Positions 30,200 through 42,832 of a stretch of DNA of 64,000 bases are shown here, one piece after another. The notes below the pieces were generated by a model, which saw nothing but the letters and a program-made list of their open reading frames with translations, was not told where the DNA came from and searched no databases. This DNA is from Ctenosaura bakeri (Eukaryota; Chordata; Lepidosauria; Squamata; Iguanidae), in the NCBI GenBank assembly GCA_948474755.1, contig CAOLHI010001316.1, positions 248,001 through 312,000 on the forward strand, in the 5' to 3' direction. The number at the start of each line of letters is the position of its first letter. Position 1 is the stretch's first letter. A program made the position numbers and the translations under genes.

Positions 30200-31210
30200 T
30201 AGGTTCCTACACCACAAAAAGGAAGAGCAGCCTAAACATGATTCAGCAGACTTTTTCATTCAGAACTAAAAATATGCACAGATGAAATGAAACAACTAGG
30301 TCAGGTAAGCATTGCATAAGAAAACAATGACATTTGGAATCTTCTAGAGAATCCTTTAAGGCTTCTTCCAAAATGCATCCAGGGATGATTTTTCTTCTTC
30401 TTTCCAGCCTCCACTTTTTAATAATTTCCATGTTGGTGGCCAAACTTATAGCTCTATGCTTTTTTTTTTTTAAGCACACTGGGGGGACCTGGTGAAGCCT
30501 ATCCACTACATCCTTTTCTCTCTTGTTTGCTGATCATACATGCTCAGTAAGGGCAATTGCTGTTTACCTTGCCTACTGTAAGGAAGCACACATGGCCACA
30601 GCTGGATTGACTAGAATAGAAGCCCCCCCTTTCTCTGCTTGAGTTTTATTACATTGTTTACTACAGATATGCTTCTGCAACCAACACCAAAAATTTGTGT
30701 TTCTCCTCTCAATTCCAATGCTCCTTAAAAAAAACACACACACTAGAAGGAGGGCAAAGGAAAAAGGAGGACTGGGGAGGCATAAAAAGATTTTGGAAAA
30801 AAAGACGCTTCTTTCTCAGAGGTTTTGTTAACTAAAGTATGCCTGCACCTAGCTTCAATATGAATAAAATGTAGCTGCACCTTTTTCAGAAAAGAAGATA
30901 ATGCAAATCCCTGCTTATTTCGTATTCTTGCTTCTGTTAGCAGCTCAGATGAGTTTGAACTGTGATGGCTCAGGTCTTCTTGCTGTTCTCTCATCAGTTT
31001 TGGCCAGACAAGACAGGTGCATAAAGGCAAAAAAAGGAGATGACAAGATTAGGCAGGTGGCCAGCATCAATTACCGTATTAAATACGAAGGCAAAATGAA
31101 ACTCTTTATGAGATGAGCACTAGATGATGGGAGACTAAAGCATTTCATTTTTTTCAGTTCTTTTCTTCAAAACAGAAAGAAATCTGGTAAACAACCCAAA
31201 TAGCTACTTG
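30200..31210. other. No gene seen
   Basis: AT-rich, no recognisable element. Open frames under 100 codons without motifs. Confidence 0.5.
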
Positions 31211-31215
31211 CTATT

Positions 31216-31443
31216 TATTTTGTGTGCCTTCAAGTCATTTCTGATGTATGGCAACCCTAAGGGGAACTTATCACAGAGTTTTCTTGAAAAGATTTGTTCA
31301 GAAGGGTTTGCCTTTGCCTTCCTATGGAGCTAAGAGAGTGTGACATGCCCAAGGTCATCCAGTGGGTTTCCATGGCTGAGTGGGGGTTTCAACCCTGGTC
31401 TCCATTCATAGTCCAATGCTCAAACCACCACACTGGCTCTCTA
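31216..31443 (-). mobile_element. Sauria-type SINE
   Basis: Nearly full length, from GTGTGCCTTCAAGTCATTTC to CAAACCACCACACTGGCTC (reversed head). Confidence 0.85.
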
Positions 31444-31449
31444 ACCCAT

Positions 31450-33140
31450 GTTTACATACAAATAAAGAAGAAAACTAACTAATTACCTGGTGCCCATTTT
31501 ATGATCTGGACATTAACACAGCTGATTAAGCACTATTTTCCTCTACTCAGACATTCAAAGTAAACAGACATGCTATGGGATATTTTTAATGTCCTTATAG
31601 ATTATATAAATATTATCTCAGGCCAGGGTTTTTTCAGGTGTCCTACAGGCTCAAAATTTTGGAGGGATTTCACCTTCTTCTCACAACAGTCCACCATGGA
31701 ATATTAGAATGGGGGATTACCAAGTTTTGTAGCAACTTCTGACTGAATTCAAGTTGTCTTCCATTTGGTCAAAAAACAGTCAGCAGAAGAGGAGGAAGGT
31801 TCTGATCCACACCTGGATTTGAGATTCTAGCTTACCATGTGTAATATGTAGGAGAATTCCCTCCCCTCATCCCATACAATGAGGTCAGGCTGAATTCACA
31901 ACCTAAGGGTCACAGTAACCAAAGGTTGAGGCTTCTAAGCCAAGTACAAACTAAAGACATTCTGTGTACCAATTTCTTAGGTTCTGTGGAACTAATTATG
32001 AAATGAATTTTGCAAATTCAATTAGAATCTTTACATTAAAAAATAACAGCCACAACAATACAAACATATCCAAAACTGGTATGTATATATATGTGTGTAT
32101 ATGTGCATATATGTGCACACACATCTAAATGTTACTTAAGTTCCATTCATAAGTAAGGTACTACTGTGGAAGTCAGTTAAGGGTGTCTAAAAATGTCTCA
32201 GAAAGGGTCTCATTGCACCAGAGCAATGTGTTATTCCTGGTTCAGGATCAGTCCTGCCTCATGACATTATTGATCACCAGCAGCTATTGTGAGGCAATCC
32301 ATTTGAAATGTGCCATTTTTTATGCTGTGAATAATCCATTAGTGACCCCCTTTCCTACAACAATCCAGACAGCTGTGGGAGTGTGGTTTTCTCATAGTGC
32401 TTCCTTCTGTAGCTGATCCAGTAGTGGGCATGGTATAGGCATTCCCAGGTTGTCCCTCCTTCAGCTACTTCCAAGGAGATCTCTGTCCAATAACCTCTAG
32501 ACCAATTTTGAGGTGTGGGGCAGAGAAAAGGTCTCAGCAATGATGCTGCAATGCAAAGGGAAAAACAGTGCAAATGAGGCAACCAACCCACTAATATCGA
32601 AAGAGTGAGATTAATAACCTGATACATCATGGGAATGGATATAGTGGGATTCCAATGGAATAAGATAGTATTTAAGGTATGGTGTGATAAGGCTTAGAGT
32701 CTGTTCACCCACAGAATTTAGAAATAAAAATGTTATTTTTGCCAGGAACTCTGTAAAGAAAAGTTCAATATATAAAGTGCCCTGGTAAAACTTCAAAACC
32801 CTGAAACAAAATACAAAGGTAGCACATAATGCCACTGCAAAGAATTGGTCCTTCCATCCTGCCCTGCAGTCATGAACTGAAGATTCACTTCCTAATACAA
32901 AATGTTAAGGGCCAAATTACTAACCCTAGAGGCCAACAGCTCCACTGCTTTCCTTTCCCCTCTTTTTCTAAACCAAAATTGAATGTGTACAATTCCTTCC
33001 TTAAAAATTCCTAGTTCACTGGGCTAAACCATTTAGTTCGTAAGAGTTACACCACCTACTAGAGATAGAAATATTTGAAAGTGTTCATTCCCAGATGGAA
33101 AAAATGGGTTTCTCAATGTTTGGGAAACTCTACCAGGAAG
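31450..33140. other. No gene seen
   Basis: AT-rich; a TATATGTG/TATACATA-rich stretch near 32085-32125. No coding region recognised. Confidence 0.45.
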
Positions 33141-33145
33141 AATAA

Positions 33146-33455
33146 GGGCTTTATCACATGAAGTAGGTAAATCACACTTAAATCAGGATAATAGCATCTT
33201 TGGCTGGGACTTATTACCTCATTCCTCTTTTATTGTTCTCCCAGTGGGAGATCATTTGGACAGAGTTTCTTTTACAAAGGAGCTCATGAGTGGATTAATG
33301 CATTAATAACGTCCTTCATAAAAGAAATGCTTTCCAAATGATCACCCACCCAGAGAACAACAGCAGAAGAATGATGACTTCCTGTGAAAAGTCCCAGCCA
33401 AAGATGCTATTATCCTACTGTAAGTGTGATCTACCTGCCTTGTGTGAAAAAACCC
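33146..33455. mobile_element. Foldback DNA element (310 bp), TSD TAA
   Basis: About 75-bp imperfect terminal inverted repeats start GGGCTTTATCACATG and, from the other side, GGGTTTTTTCACACAAGG. Pairing continues inward through GATAATAGCATCTTTGGCTG and again through TCATTTGGA/TCCAAATGA. TAA lies on both sides (33143-33145, 33456-33458). No coding capacity. Confidence 0.8.
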
Positions 33456-33459
33456 TAAC

Positions 33460-35135
33460 AGACCAGTGAGAATTCTGAGCAATTTTATCTTGGTATTCAG
33501 TATCCTGAAGTCCTGAGGAGAAATTATTCTGCAGGGGAAAATGTGTAGGTTTTTTTGACACAAAAACCCTTTTATCTGTGTAGAATATGGGGTTCCAGCA
33601 GAGAAAACACTGTTTCCAGCAGAGACAACAGGGATTTTGCACAGTGCAGTGCTTTCCTCTCCAGAATAATTCTTCTGCAACACTGCAGGACATCAAACAT
33701 GAGGAGAACACTGCAGAGGAATACTTGTTTTCTCCCTCAGTGAGGAGAAGCCTACTGGAGTTTTTCATCTTCACATGCAAAGATAAAATAATTGGGGATT
33801 TGGGGCCTGAAGATCGAGATGTTTGAAGAATTCAGTCTCTGAGAATACTGTTGCAACTGACTTGATCCACACCTTCTGGATTAAAACGTAACTATTTTCC
33901 AAATTTTGCACTTCTCTAAAAATGAGCAAATGAGCAAATACATTAAATATATTAGGCTAAAACATGTTCAAAAATCTGTACATTGGGATGGGCAACTGAT
34001 AGAGTTGGGGGGGTGCATCAGTCCAACACAGGTTCCTAGAAGATCATACTTCCCAACCAGCTTCCCCTGTGTATCCCAAGAAGTTTAGAGAAAAGTCTTC
34101 TCTGGATATAAACAAATGTCAGCGGGGCCCAAAGTCAACTGAATGGCCAGTAGCAACTCTTCCACTGAGGCACTGAGGAGCTATAGGTCATTTTACATGA
34201 CCTCGATTTTTTTTTAACTCAGCAACTTTTTTGGGTGGGGACACTAATAATCATGTAGTCGGTGAGCTACATCCTGCTCCCATGTATATTTTGATAGAAA
34301 ATATTTTATGAAGGCATATTTTGGCCGAGAAATTTGCATCTACTCATTCATATACATTTATTATGCAGATTATACATTTTCATACATTAATGCAGAAAGG
34401 GAACAGAATGGTGTTAAGAAGACATGGACATGTGCAAAACTGACACAAAACGAAAATAAATTAATCTGTCTATTCCAAACAAGAGGCTATTCATATCCTA
34501 TGATGCGGATAACAGATTCTGTAGCAGAATAATAAGGTTAAGAGTCACAGCAGGTAACAGGAAAAAAAAATGCAATTCTAAATTTTAAAAAAATTGTCAA
34601 AGTTTCCCATCTGCTCTATGTACTGGATAGGATGTTATTCTAAATTCAACCAAGGAACTTTGAACTATATGAGCAAGCACTCCTCATTACATTCCTCTTC
34701 ATATATAGTCCTTGTCAATATTTCTCCCATTCTATCCTTCTTTGATAGATCTTTGAATCTTCCTTTTGAAAGATGAGAGCTTTGAAACAGGATTGGCATT
34801 ACTGACCTTGACACTTCTTCTTTTAAAATCGCAGCTTTCCTCACTGACTATCTGACAAAGCCCAGACTTCTAAGAAGTGCCCTATGGATGAAGAACCCAT
34901 GAAACCTACGCTTCAATGAAATACTGTTTTTGCTTTCTAGGCATGCAGTTTGGAGATTCTTCTGTTCACACAGAGACCTTGCCAGTTCTTCCACTGAGTA
35001 TATGCTTGCTATTTGAAGGCTTTTTAAAAACTTCCTCATATAACGTCTTTGTAAATTTTTACTCTCTTTCCCCAAGCTTTCTATCAATATTACATAAGAG
35101 TAGGACAGACATGTTCAGAACCTTTCTTCCATGTA
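33460..35135. other. No gene seen
   Basis: Short direct repeats of TTCCAGCAGAGA near 33592 and 33614. Otherwise no recognisable element. Confidence 0.45.
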
Positions 35136-35139
35136 TACA

Positions 35140-35445
35140 GGGAGGCAGTTTTGGGAGGGATGAGGGCTATATCTCCCAAATAAGAATTCTGCCACAATGA
35201 AATTTCCCTTCAGCCCTCCATATTTCTAGCATTACAAAGGGCAAGACATTGAAAATCATTCACACTTAGAGCTCTTATGTTTGCTTTGTTTGCATTCACT
35301 TGGTAACTTTGCCTTTTCTTTGATGCCTAAGTTGTATTTCCAGAAATGTGGGAACCAAAGGTAAATTTCGGGGGGGGGGGCAGAATTCTTATTTGGAAGG
35401 ACAATGTCCTCAGCCCCCTCCCTCCCAGAGCTACTCTTCTGCATG
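35140..35445. mobile_element. Degenerate foldback repeat
   Basis: 35145-35235 and 35340-35440 are imperfect inverted copies. The best block is CCAAATAAGAATTCTGCC (about 35178) against GGCAGAATTCTTATTTGG (about 35380), with flanking TGGGAGGGA and GAAATTT also inverted. Looks like a decayed DNA element with long TIRs; ends not resolved. Confidence 0.5.
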
Positions 35446-35491
35446 CAAAGTGTGAATTTCATGTGTGCAATATCTCTTCCATGTGTGCTTG

Positions 35492-35710
35492 TGTATGTGC
35501 CTTGTCACTTGCCAACTTATGGTGACCCCATGAATTTCGTAAGGTTTTCTTAGGCAGGGAACACTCAGAGGTGGTTTTGCCAATTCCTTCCTTTGAAATA
35601 TAGCCTACAGCACGTGGAATTTGTTGGTGGTCTCTTGTCCAAGTACTAACCAGGGCTGACCCTCCTTAACTTCCAAGGCCAGACAAGATCTGGTACCTTT
35701 AGGTTATTTA
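35492..35710 (-). mobile_element. 5S rRNA-derived SINE
   Basis: 5S-like part 35598-35700 (reversed: GATCTTGTCTGGCCTTGGAAG, GTCAGCCCTGGTTAGTACTTGG, GTGCTGTAGGCTA). Tail part ACTTATGGTGACCCC and GGTTTTCTTAGGCAGGGAAC at 35510-35597 keeps the boundary seen in the 7920 copy. Confidence 0.75.
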
Positions 35711-36300
35711 GGCCTATACTATAACCATATCCAGGAGTTTAGTTACTTGTCTTTGTATTTATAGAAATAGAGAGGGCAGAGAGACATATATGCTGCCTCC
35801 TCCTAGGAGTGCAACTACAGGGCAGTAAAATGAGGACATTGCCCCCACAAAATGAAATTTTCTTTCTGTTCCGGCTTTGCACACCCTGCAGCCTATTTCT
35901 GACTTCCTCATATGGAGCTGAGAGGTCTGAAGAAGTCTCTCATAGAGATGTAAAGAATATTTGCAGATTTTCTCATCCTTCACAAGTAAAGAGGTTTCCA
36001 CTCACTGAGACATTATGATTACAAAAAATGATTAGTAGAAATGAGTCAGAAGGCAAGTATTAAAAGTACAGAGTTGGACGAGGGAGTCAGAGATGAAGGA
36101 TATACAAATATGCACCAGAACTAGGAAAACTGGGCAAGTTTGCAACCCAGTCAGGTATTTTTTTATAGCCTTTCTTGTCCAAGATGGACCAATAGCCAGT
36201 TCTGGTAAGTCTAGAATTTGCGAGTTCATTACTACCGGGAAGACGTTCCAAGTTGCATCTCTGATAAATCACCATATGGGACAGTTGCGATTGTTGTTGT
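35711..36300. other. No gene seen
   Basis: No recognisable element. Confidence 0.5.
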
Positions 36301-36302
36301 TA

Positions 36303-36420
36303 AAATAATTTATGCCCCACCTTTTCCCCAAAATTATGACTTAAGGTGCCTTACAAACTAAAATAATTATAGTTAAAAGACACAAAAGATAACGTTAAAA
36401 TGGAATTAAACTACCAACAA
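36303..36420 (-). mobile_element. L2-like LINE 3' UTR fragment
   Basis: Reversed AATTTATGCCCCACCTTTTCCCC and GGTGCCTTACAAAC, typical of the L2 tail. Confidence 0.5.
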
Positions 36421-36429
36421 ATTTCAAAA

Positions 36430-36925
36430 AAATAATTTACAACATTCAGGGTGTATCCATACCATGTAATTATAGCACGATATGACTCTGACTGCCATGC
36501 CTCCATTCTGTGGAATCCTGGGATTTGTAGTTTTGTGAGCCAGTGTGGTATAGCGGTTTGAACGTTGGACAAGCATGGAGACAAGGGTTTTTCCCTCCTC
36601 GGTCATGGAAATCCACTGGGTGAGCTTGGGTGCATCATATATTCTCAGCCCCAGAAAACCCTGTGATAGGTTCACTGTAGGGTTGGCATTAATCAGAAAT
36701 GACTTGAAGGAATGCGACAACAACAGCAACAACAACAGCAGCAGCAGCAGCACTTAGACTTCTTTGCTAGTGATGCTGTAGTACAGTAATGCTGCAGTAG
36801 TAATGCTATAGCTCAGTGCATACTAGAGACATCTACATATCACATCAAACTATGAATCCCAGGATTCCTGTGGATAGAATTATGGTAGATAAAGTGCTTT
36901 CAAAACAATAAACATTACATTGTCA
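36430..36925. mobile_element. Old palindromic repeat interrupted by a SINE
   Basis: Left arm (36445-36535, CTGTGGAATCCTGGGATTTGTAG) and right arm (36840-36890, TGAATCCCAGGATTCCTGTGG) are inverted. Between them lies a Sauria-type SINE. A single-arm relative is at 2810-2885. Confidence 0.5.
36537..36757 (+). mobile_element. Sauria-type SINE
   Basis: Head AGCCAGTGTGGTATAGCGG (box A region), body ATCCACTGGGTGAGC, GAAATGACTTGAAGGAATG and an (ACA/GCA)n tail. Confidence 0.85.
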
Positions 36926-36929
36926 GGCA

Positions 36930-38805
36930 GGATAGCAGATACTGAGTGGTCCTACAGGTAGGCTGAGGTCTGCTGTTAGCGTTTCATTTGAGAAAAAGAA
37001 CACATACCTGCAGAAAAATAACTGAGTATGTACCATTCAATGATCTCATACCATCTCCTCACCCCAGTGTGATGACTAAAAAGTACTAGTATAATTCTTG
37101 TGTTACATTAGATGTGAGAGCTATCACTGTGCAAAGTCCAGCCACGCTTTCCCATCACCCCGCCATGGCATTTTCATGTACACTGTGATGCTGGAGACAT
37201 ATCATCTGGCTCTCCTCCAATGTCAACATATCGTCTGGCTCTCCTCCAACATCCAAATTTCTCCAGACTGAGCTAACCCACTCCAGATATGCATCAGGCT
37301 GATTCCACACACTTTGGACCTGATCCAGATTGATCTGAAGGAGACCAATTTCTTTTGGAATGAAGTGTATATCCAAATTAGTTGCACAACCCTCCTATAG
37401 ACTATTGCACTTTTGACAATTGGCTAGGCTCCTGGCAGTACACAAGACCAAGGATTCACTTGTGAAACAACTGTGACAAGAGCATAATGTCTCACTGCAT
37501 TGGAAAACCCATCCTGTGGAAAACATATTTGTAAAAAACATTGCAAAAACGTTGACCATTCAGCCTATACATATAGTTTTCAGTCCTTCCAGTATTACTT
37601 GTTTGGGACAGAGGGCAAATTTCAGCCTTAAGTGTAGATGAGCATGTACATGAATACTACTTAGAAGCTTCTCTGTTTCACATTGGGAGCTGAATCATTC
37701 ACTAACTTATCCCATATTACAGTAAGGAGTTATATCCAGCTGCTTATGTTTTGGTTCAAATGCTGTGCAGAATAAATTGATATAACTGCCTGTTGCAGCA
37801 AAAGACAATTGCAGAATTGAGATGTGACCAATGTACAGATATGTCTTTGTTGTTTTGGAATATTTACAAAAGACATGGGTCCAACTCATATTCAAAAATC
37901 TTGACGTCCAGATGTGACAGGAATATATGGTCACCTTGCAGGAAATATGACTCTAATATCTTTTCGGCTGCTTTCTTAGGAACATCTCCTTCCTGTGAGC
38001 CAGCTGCTTACATACTTCATTTGCACACCTCCATGAATAAAATCATTTTTTTAGAAAATCTCATTCTGTAACTGAATTTTCATGCATGTGTTTCCAATGT
38101 TATACTTACGTTGCTGTCATGGGTATTTTTCTGTATATGAACTTGGCCACTTAGGTAAGCCAGGCTTTAAAAAGTTGACTGGGTTAGTTGAAATGGCTTT
38201 CTTTTGACTTCAGTTTTATAAATAGCTTTGGACTATGTGATGGTAAGTTCAGTGCGTATAAATCAAATCTGTTTCTCCAACCTGAGTTGCCAGAGACCTG
38301 CCTCATACGGCATAAGATTTATTCACCTCCTGAGGAAATCTCTCAATATACTATTTCACACAGGTGGTTACAGCGGAATAAAGCTAATATTTAAAGTCTG
38401 CTCAGTTCATAGGGTCCAACTTTCATACCTGTCTTCAGTGGGAATCTGATCTGATTTTCTTATCTCAAAGAAATCAGAGAAGCTTCCAACATCGCCAGCT
38501 TATTTGCAAAGAAGACAACTTTGAAAATGTATCCTCTCAGAATGTAGGCCAATTGGTCAGCTGCAAACTTGGCACAACTATGAAGTATGTTCACTGGGCC
38601 CTTTGCAGGAACACAATGTTCTTTTTCGCTTCTAAGCGCTGAGGAGAATGAAATCAGGACTCGGCCCAAGACATAGCTCGATTGACACTGAAAAAAAGGC
38701 ACTAAGTGCAAAATGAAGGCAAGAACAGATTAGCCAAAATGCTCAGCTTAAAAATTCTCTTTCTGTTTTCAGAGAGTGGGCGACAACAGGAATAAACCCT
38801 CGCAG
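36930..38805. other. No gene; small tandem duplication
   Basis: Two 29-bp units at 37198-37226 and 37227-37255 (CATATC(A/G)TCTGGCTCTCC start). 37305-37392 is related, in reverse, to 46531-46580. Otherwise unrecognised. Confidence 0.5.
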
Positions 38806-38806
38806 G

Positions 38807-38809
<3 letters not shown>

Positions 38810-38841
<32 letters not shown>
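38810..38841. repeat. (CA)n microsatellite
   Basis: About 15 CA units. Confidence 0.95.
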
Positions 38842-38844
<3 letters not shown>

Positions 38845-40010
38845 CAAATAATAAGTTTTACTTCATTTTAGAATCCAGTTGTTTGGGCTAATGTCTGAAT
38901 TGGATCAAACAATAAGAATTTTCTGGCAAAGCTTTATGGAATCTGGTATTTCACTCTCTCCAGAAAGGATGTCATGCATAATTCCTGGATGTGGGGGGAA
39001 CCCCTTAACTTTGCATTCCCAACAGTAAAATCAATTTTGAAAGGCATAAAAGATCCCATGAAGTTCAACATATTGAAAGTCTCACAGATGTACGTTGGAG
39101 ATACGATTAGCAACCCAGCATCATTGATCTTTCATGAAATATCCTTCTTGATACCATTTTGTGTATCCCTCAGGGGCACCTTGGCTCAAACAAGGTTCCA
39201 TTTTCACTGGAAGGGTCATCCAGTCTGGAAAAAATCTAGCAGACTAGGACAAAATACAGTTGAAAGTGTTCCTCTAAACCGTTATTGACATGGGATGTAT
39301 CAACAGCTTTTATGAACTAGTGAGGGAACTCTTTAAATTGTTCTTTAAATTGCTCTTTTCTTCTAGTCTGTAATTTAATCAATCCAATGCTGTATCAATT
39401 ATTGAGTGGCTATGAAGAGTCCTAAGATTCTGAGTGCCCTATTAAGAAGTTCTTTAATTCCACCTAAAGCTTTGCCCCCTCTTTCCATTAAGTAGGAATA
39501 ACATCTGTTCTTCTTTTGTGCATCTCAAAATTATTATTCCAAGCCTCCCTATCCTTGTGAATCTCGTAATCAAAGCCTGCACTTACCTCAGAAATTCTAT
39601 ACTCTGTGAATCTCTTGCTCTGTTTTTTGGAGCTCCCATCTGGGTGCCTACTCTTCCAATTCTGAATCTGCAACTCCAAGAATACCAGGAAAAGGGTTGT
39701 CATAATATGCGTAGCTTCACTTACCTGAATACTCTTTTTCTGAACTCCCAATAAGCCCTGCCATACCCTAGAGAAGTTTTCTTCCTTCTTTAAGGGAATT
39801 TGTCTTGTCAATAAGGATCCCTACGTGGCTGCCTCTATGGACAGAGCATGAAGAAGAAAAAGTATAGTTCTCTCTCACACACTCTTTCCCTCTTTTTCTT
39901 TCTCAACAGCTTTTTAATTTCCCTTGAAATGGTTTTCTCTTTTCCCTCTTCTTCTGAGAATCAGACAGGTCTACTACTAGTTTCATAGCTGGCAGCCATT
40001 ACACTTCTTG
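38845..40010. other. No gene seen
   Basis: No recognisable element or coding region. Confidence 0.5.
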
Positions 40011-40014
40011 GCCT

Positions 40015-40115
40015 AAGTTTTATATTGTGTGTATTTTTAATATGTTTCTTAATTTGTTGTAAGCTGCTCTGGAGTCCCAAACTGGTTGAAAGGTGGGATG
40101 GAAATAAATACCACT
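40015..40115 (+). mobile_element. L2-like LINE 3' UTR fragment
   Basis: TTGTTGTAAGCTGCTCTGGAGTCCC and AGGTGGGATGGAAATAAATACC. Confidence 0.6.
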
Positions 40116-40587
40116 ACCGCCATCATTGCCACCACCACTACTACCCCCCTTTCTTTCCCATTTTTGAATATCCTGCATGGTTAACTACAGTCATACCTCA
40201 GTTGACCAAGCCTCTGACAGTGATGTTCCTTTTTACAAAGGCTTTTTACTCCATTCCCTCTTTCTTCCTCATCCTCTGTCTAGCTGAAGGTTTTTTAGCA
40301 GCATCAGTACCAGGAAGATAGCAATGAAGAAACACAGATTTTTGTGTGTGTGTGTGTTGGGCTGTAGCAGCATGTCTGCAGTAAATAACGCAATCAGTAA
40401 AGCTTGAGCTAGAAAAGAGCAGAATTCTACTCTAGCCAATCCTACTGTATGTGCCTGCCTAGAAGAGGCAAAGTTCACAGCAACTGCCTTCAGAATCACT
40501 CACTGAGCCTGTATGAACAGCAGTTAAAAGGAGACAAAAGGAGAGAACAGATAAGTCTGCCTTACCAGTTACCCCATCACATTGAAA

Positions 40588-40622
40588 TGTGTGTGTGTGT
40601 GTGTGTGCGCGTGTGTGTGTGT
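40588..40622. repeat. (TG)n microsatellite
   Basis: TG run with one CGCG interruption. Confidence 0.95.
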
Positions 40623-41102
40623 AAGTTTGGACACCAAAGTGGAAATCATATGAAAACTGGAGACTGATGAAAGAAAAATTATCCCTGGACACATATTAGA
40701 AGAAGCCTTCAAGTGGTCCAATTGCTTTTGCTTACTTATGCATGGCTTATTTGACTTGGTTGTTTCATTTCACATGTACATATATTAGTTTTGAACAAAA
40801 AGTTTGCTGAAATGTTTTGAACCGTTCTTCTTTTGTCTGGTGCAGGAACTTATCCTTATTCTTTCTGTATTATTTCTTCTTATGGTACCACATTTTCTGT
40901 CAGTGAAGTAAAGCACAGGGATACATCTACTTTGTCAAGTGAAGTATACCTGTATTAATTTGACATCTGTTACTCTTTCCAAGAGGAACTCCTTTTCTGG
41001 CAAAGTTCTGATCTTGTCCCCATTGCCCCCAAATACTTCACAATGATATTCTCCTGCCTTCATTTTAAAAACCTAAAGTTACTCACACTGCATTTCTTTG
41101 TA

Positions 41103-41513
41103 CAATGGGCCCAGCATATCTGCAGGCCCACAATCTACAAATTTACTGTGGATAGAAACATACACAATACGAGGCTTGCACAAAGACTGTGAACACAAGG
41201 CCACACTTGCACAGGCCCTACTAAAAATAGCACAGAGTGGTGGTGGTGGCAAGCCCCAGCTACCACATGGAGCACATTCTTTGCGCTCCCCTGCCTCCAA
41301 GGAGCTTGGGGAGCACAAATAATATGGTGTACCTGATGGGTAGGGCTTGTTGCCATCTCTGCTGCTGTCATACACAATTTTTAATAGGGACTTAAAAGCC
41401 TTGCTTAATAGGGACTTAAAAGCAATGCTTGAGAGGCTGGCTTCAGCATGCATGTCTTTTGGTATTTGCAGTGGATCCTGGAATCAATCCTCCTGGATAT
41501 GGTGGGCCCATTG
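41103..41513. mobile_element. Tigger/mariner-like non-autonomous element (about 411 bp)
   Basis: CAATGGGCCCAGCATATC at the left is inverted as GATATGGTGGGCCCATTG at the right, with TA on both sides. Interior has ATTTTTAATAGGGACTTAAAAGC, also in the 25465 element, and a 24-bp tandem duplication of AATAGGGACTTAAAAGC-sequence at 41380-41425. No transposase. Confidence 0.7.
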
Positions 41514-41519
41514 TATTCA

Positions 41520-42690
41520 TAAAATATGTTACTTTCTGAGTCAACTCTAGTGGGCAGATAGCAACCTGCCCACTGCAATAGAAAACTGTTTCCCTGGCAT
41601 ATTCATCTAAATCCCCATCCTTCATTTGGTCCATGTTGTTTCATCCATGAGCTTATTCCTTGAACATGGCAAAGTAGTCTTCAGATACAGACTGAAACAC
41701 TCATTCTATGCAAGCGTAGCAATACTCCAGGCTTGTGAAACCCAGTGACAGAAAATGCCACAACTGTATAAGTGGTCATGGAACTGAAAATTAAACCCTA
41801 CACTTGCAAAATGATTGCAATGCAGCATGCCTGGTTATTTATATGTATGTACAATGTATGTATGAGGTCATTCTGTAAGACTCGCAGTCCTGAAAGTCAT
41901 AGCCTTTTGACCTGAAGCTGCTTGTCATGCCAAGATGGATATGTTTTTATTCAAGATGGCCATTATATCATCATGAATGATTCATATTTATATGATGTTA
42001 CAGGAAAGGCTGACCTAGACCCAACTGGGAGAGCAGCAGACTTATGCATTCAAGTGATAGTGTTTTAAAAAAAATACCCTCCAAAGTGAAATGCAACACA
42101 AGAGAGAGGCAAAGCCTTATATGTGTAGCTGTGTCTGTCCCAGTAGGATAGGTTGGGCTATCATGGGCAGTGCCCAGTGGACGATCTCTGCTAGCAAAAA
42201 AGTGGACTCCACAGAACTAGGAGGAAGCAATCTCTCTCCTCACAGCAGTTCTTGGGGTTTTTTCTTTCCTTTTTTTTCTTTTTAATTTCTTTTCTTTTTA
42301 TTATTTTAATTTTACAACAGTAATAATAAATTATATAAGTACTGTCTCATTTGGATAAATTACTTCATGATAGGTCTTCTTTTAAATACTCTTCTGTTCT
42401 TTAGAAAATATTTTTCTAAAATGTCAGTGGTGGGCCTTGATTCAATGTTAAGTCTGAAACCTGAGATATAAAAAGATTCCATATTGCCACAAAATTATCT
42501 TCTGCTGTTTCTCCCCTCGCCAATCAAGCTTTTATTGCTATTTTTCCAGCTAGAGCAGCATGCCAGAACATATCCAGCCAGTGTCAGATAGATATGGCAA
42601 AATCCCTTTGTATTTTCCAACATGGCCAAAATCCTTCTGCATTTTTCCAGGATCTTGCTATTTTTGCTCTAGTAGAAATGAGATCAAGAG
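41520..42690. other. No gene seen
   Basis: AT-rich; a T-rich run at 42255-42310. Nothing recognisable. Confidence 0.5.
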
Positions 42691-42692
42691 CC

Positions 42693-42832
42693 CGCACAGA
42701 GTAGTGGTTTGAACATTGGACTACTCTGGAGACTAGGGTTTGATTCTCTCTCAGCCATGGAAACCCACTGGGTCACCTTGGGCATGTCATACACTCTCAG
42801 CCCCAGAAAATCCTACGATAGGTTTGCCTTAG
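42693..42832 (+). mobile_element. Sauria-type SINE, 3'-truncated
   Basis: AGAGTAGTGGTTTGAACATTGG head, AGGGTTTGATTCTCT box B remnant, CCACTGGGTCACCTTGGGC body; lacks the ACA tail. Confidence 0.75.

Noticed and set aside
32085..32125. Alternating TATATGTG stretch as a regulatory element
   Set aside because: Simple-sequence character only; no associated gene or promoter.
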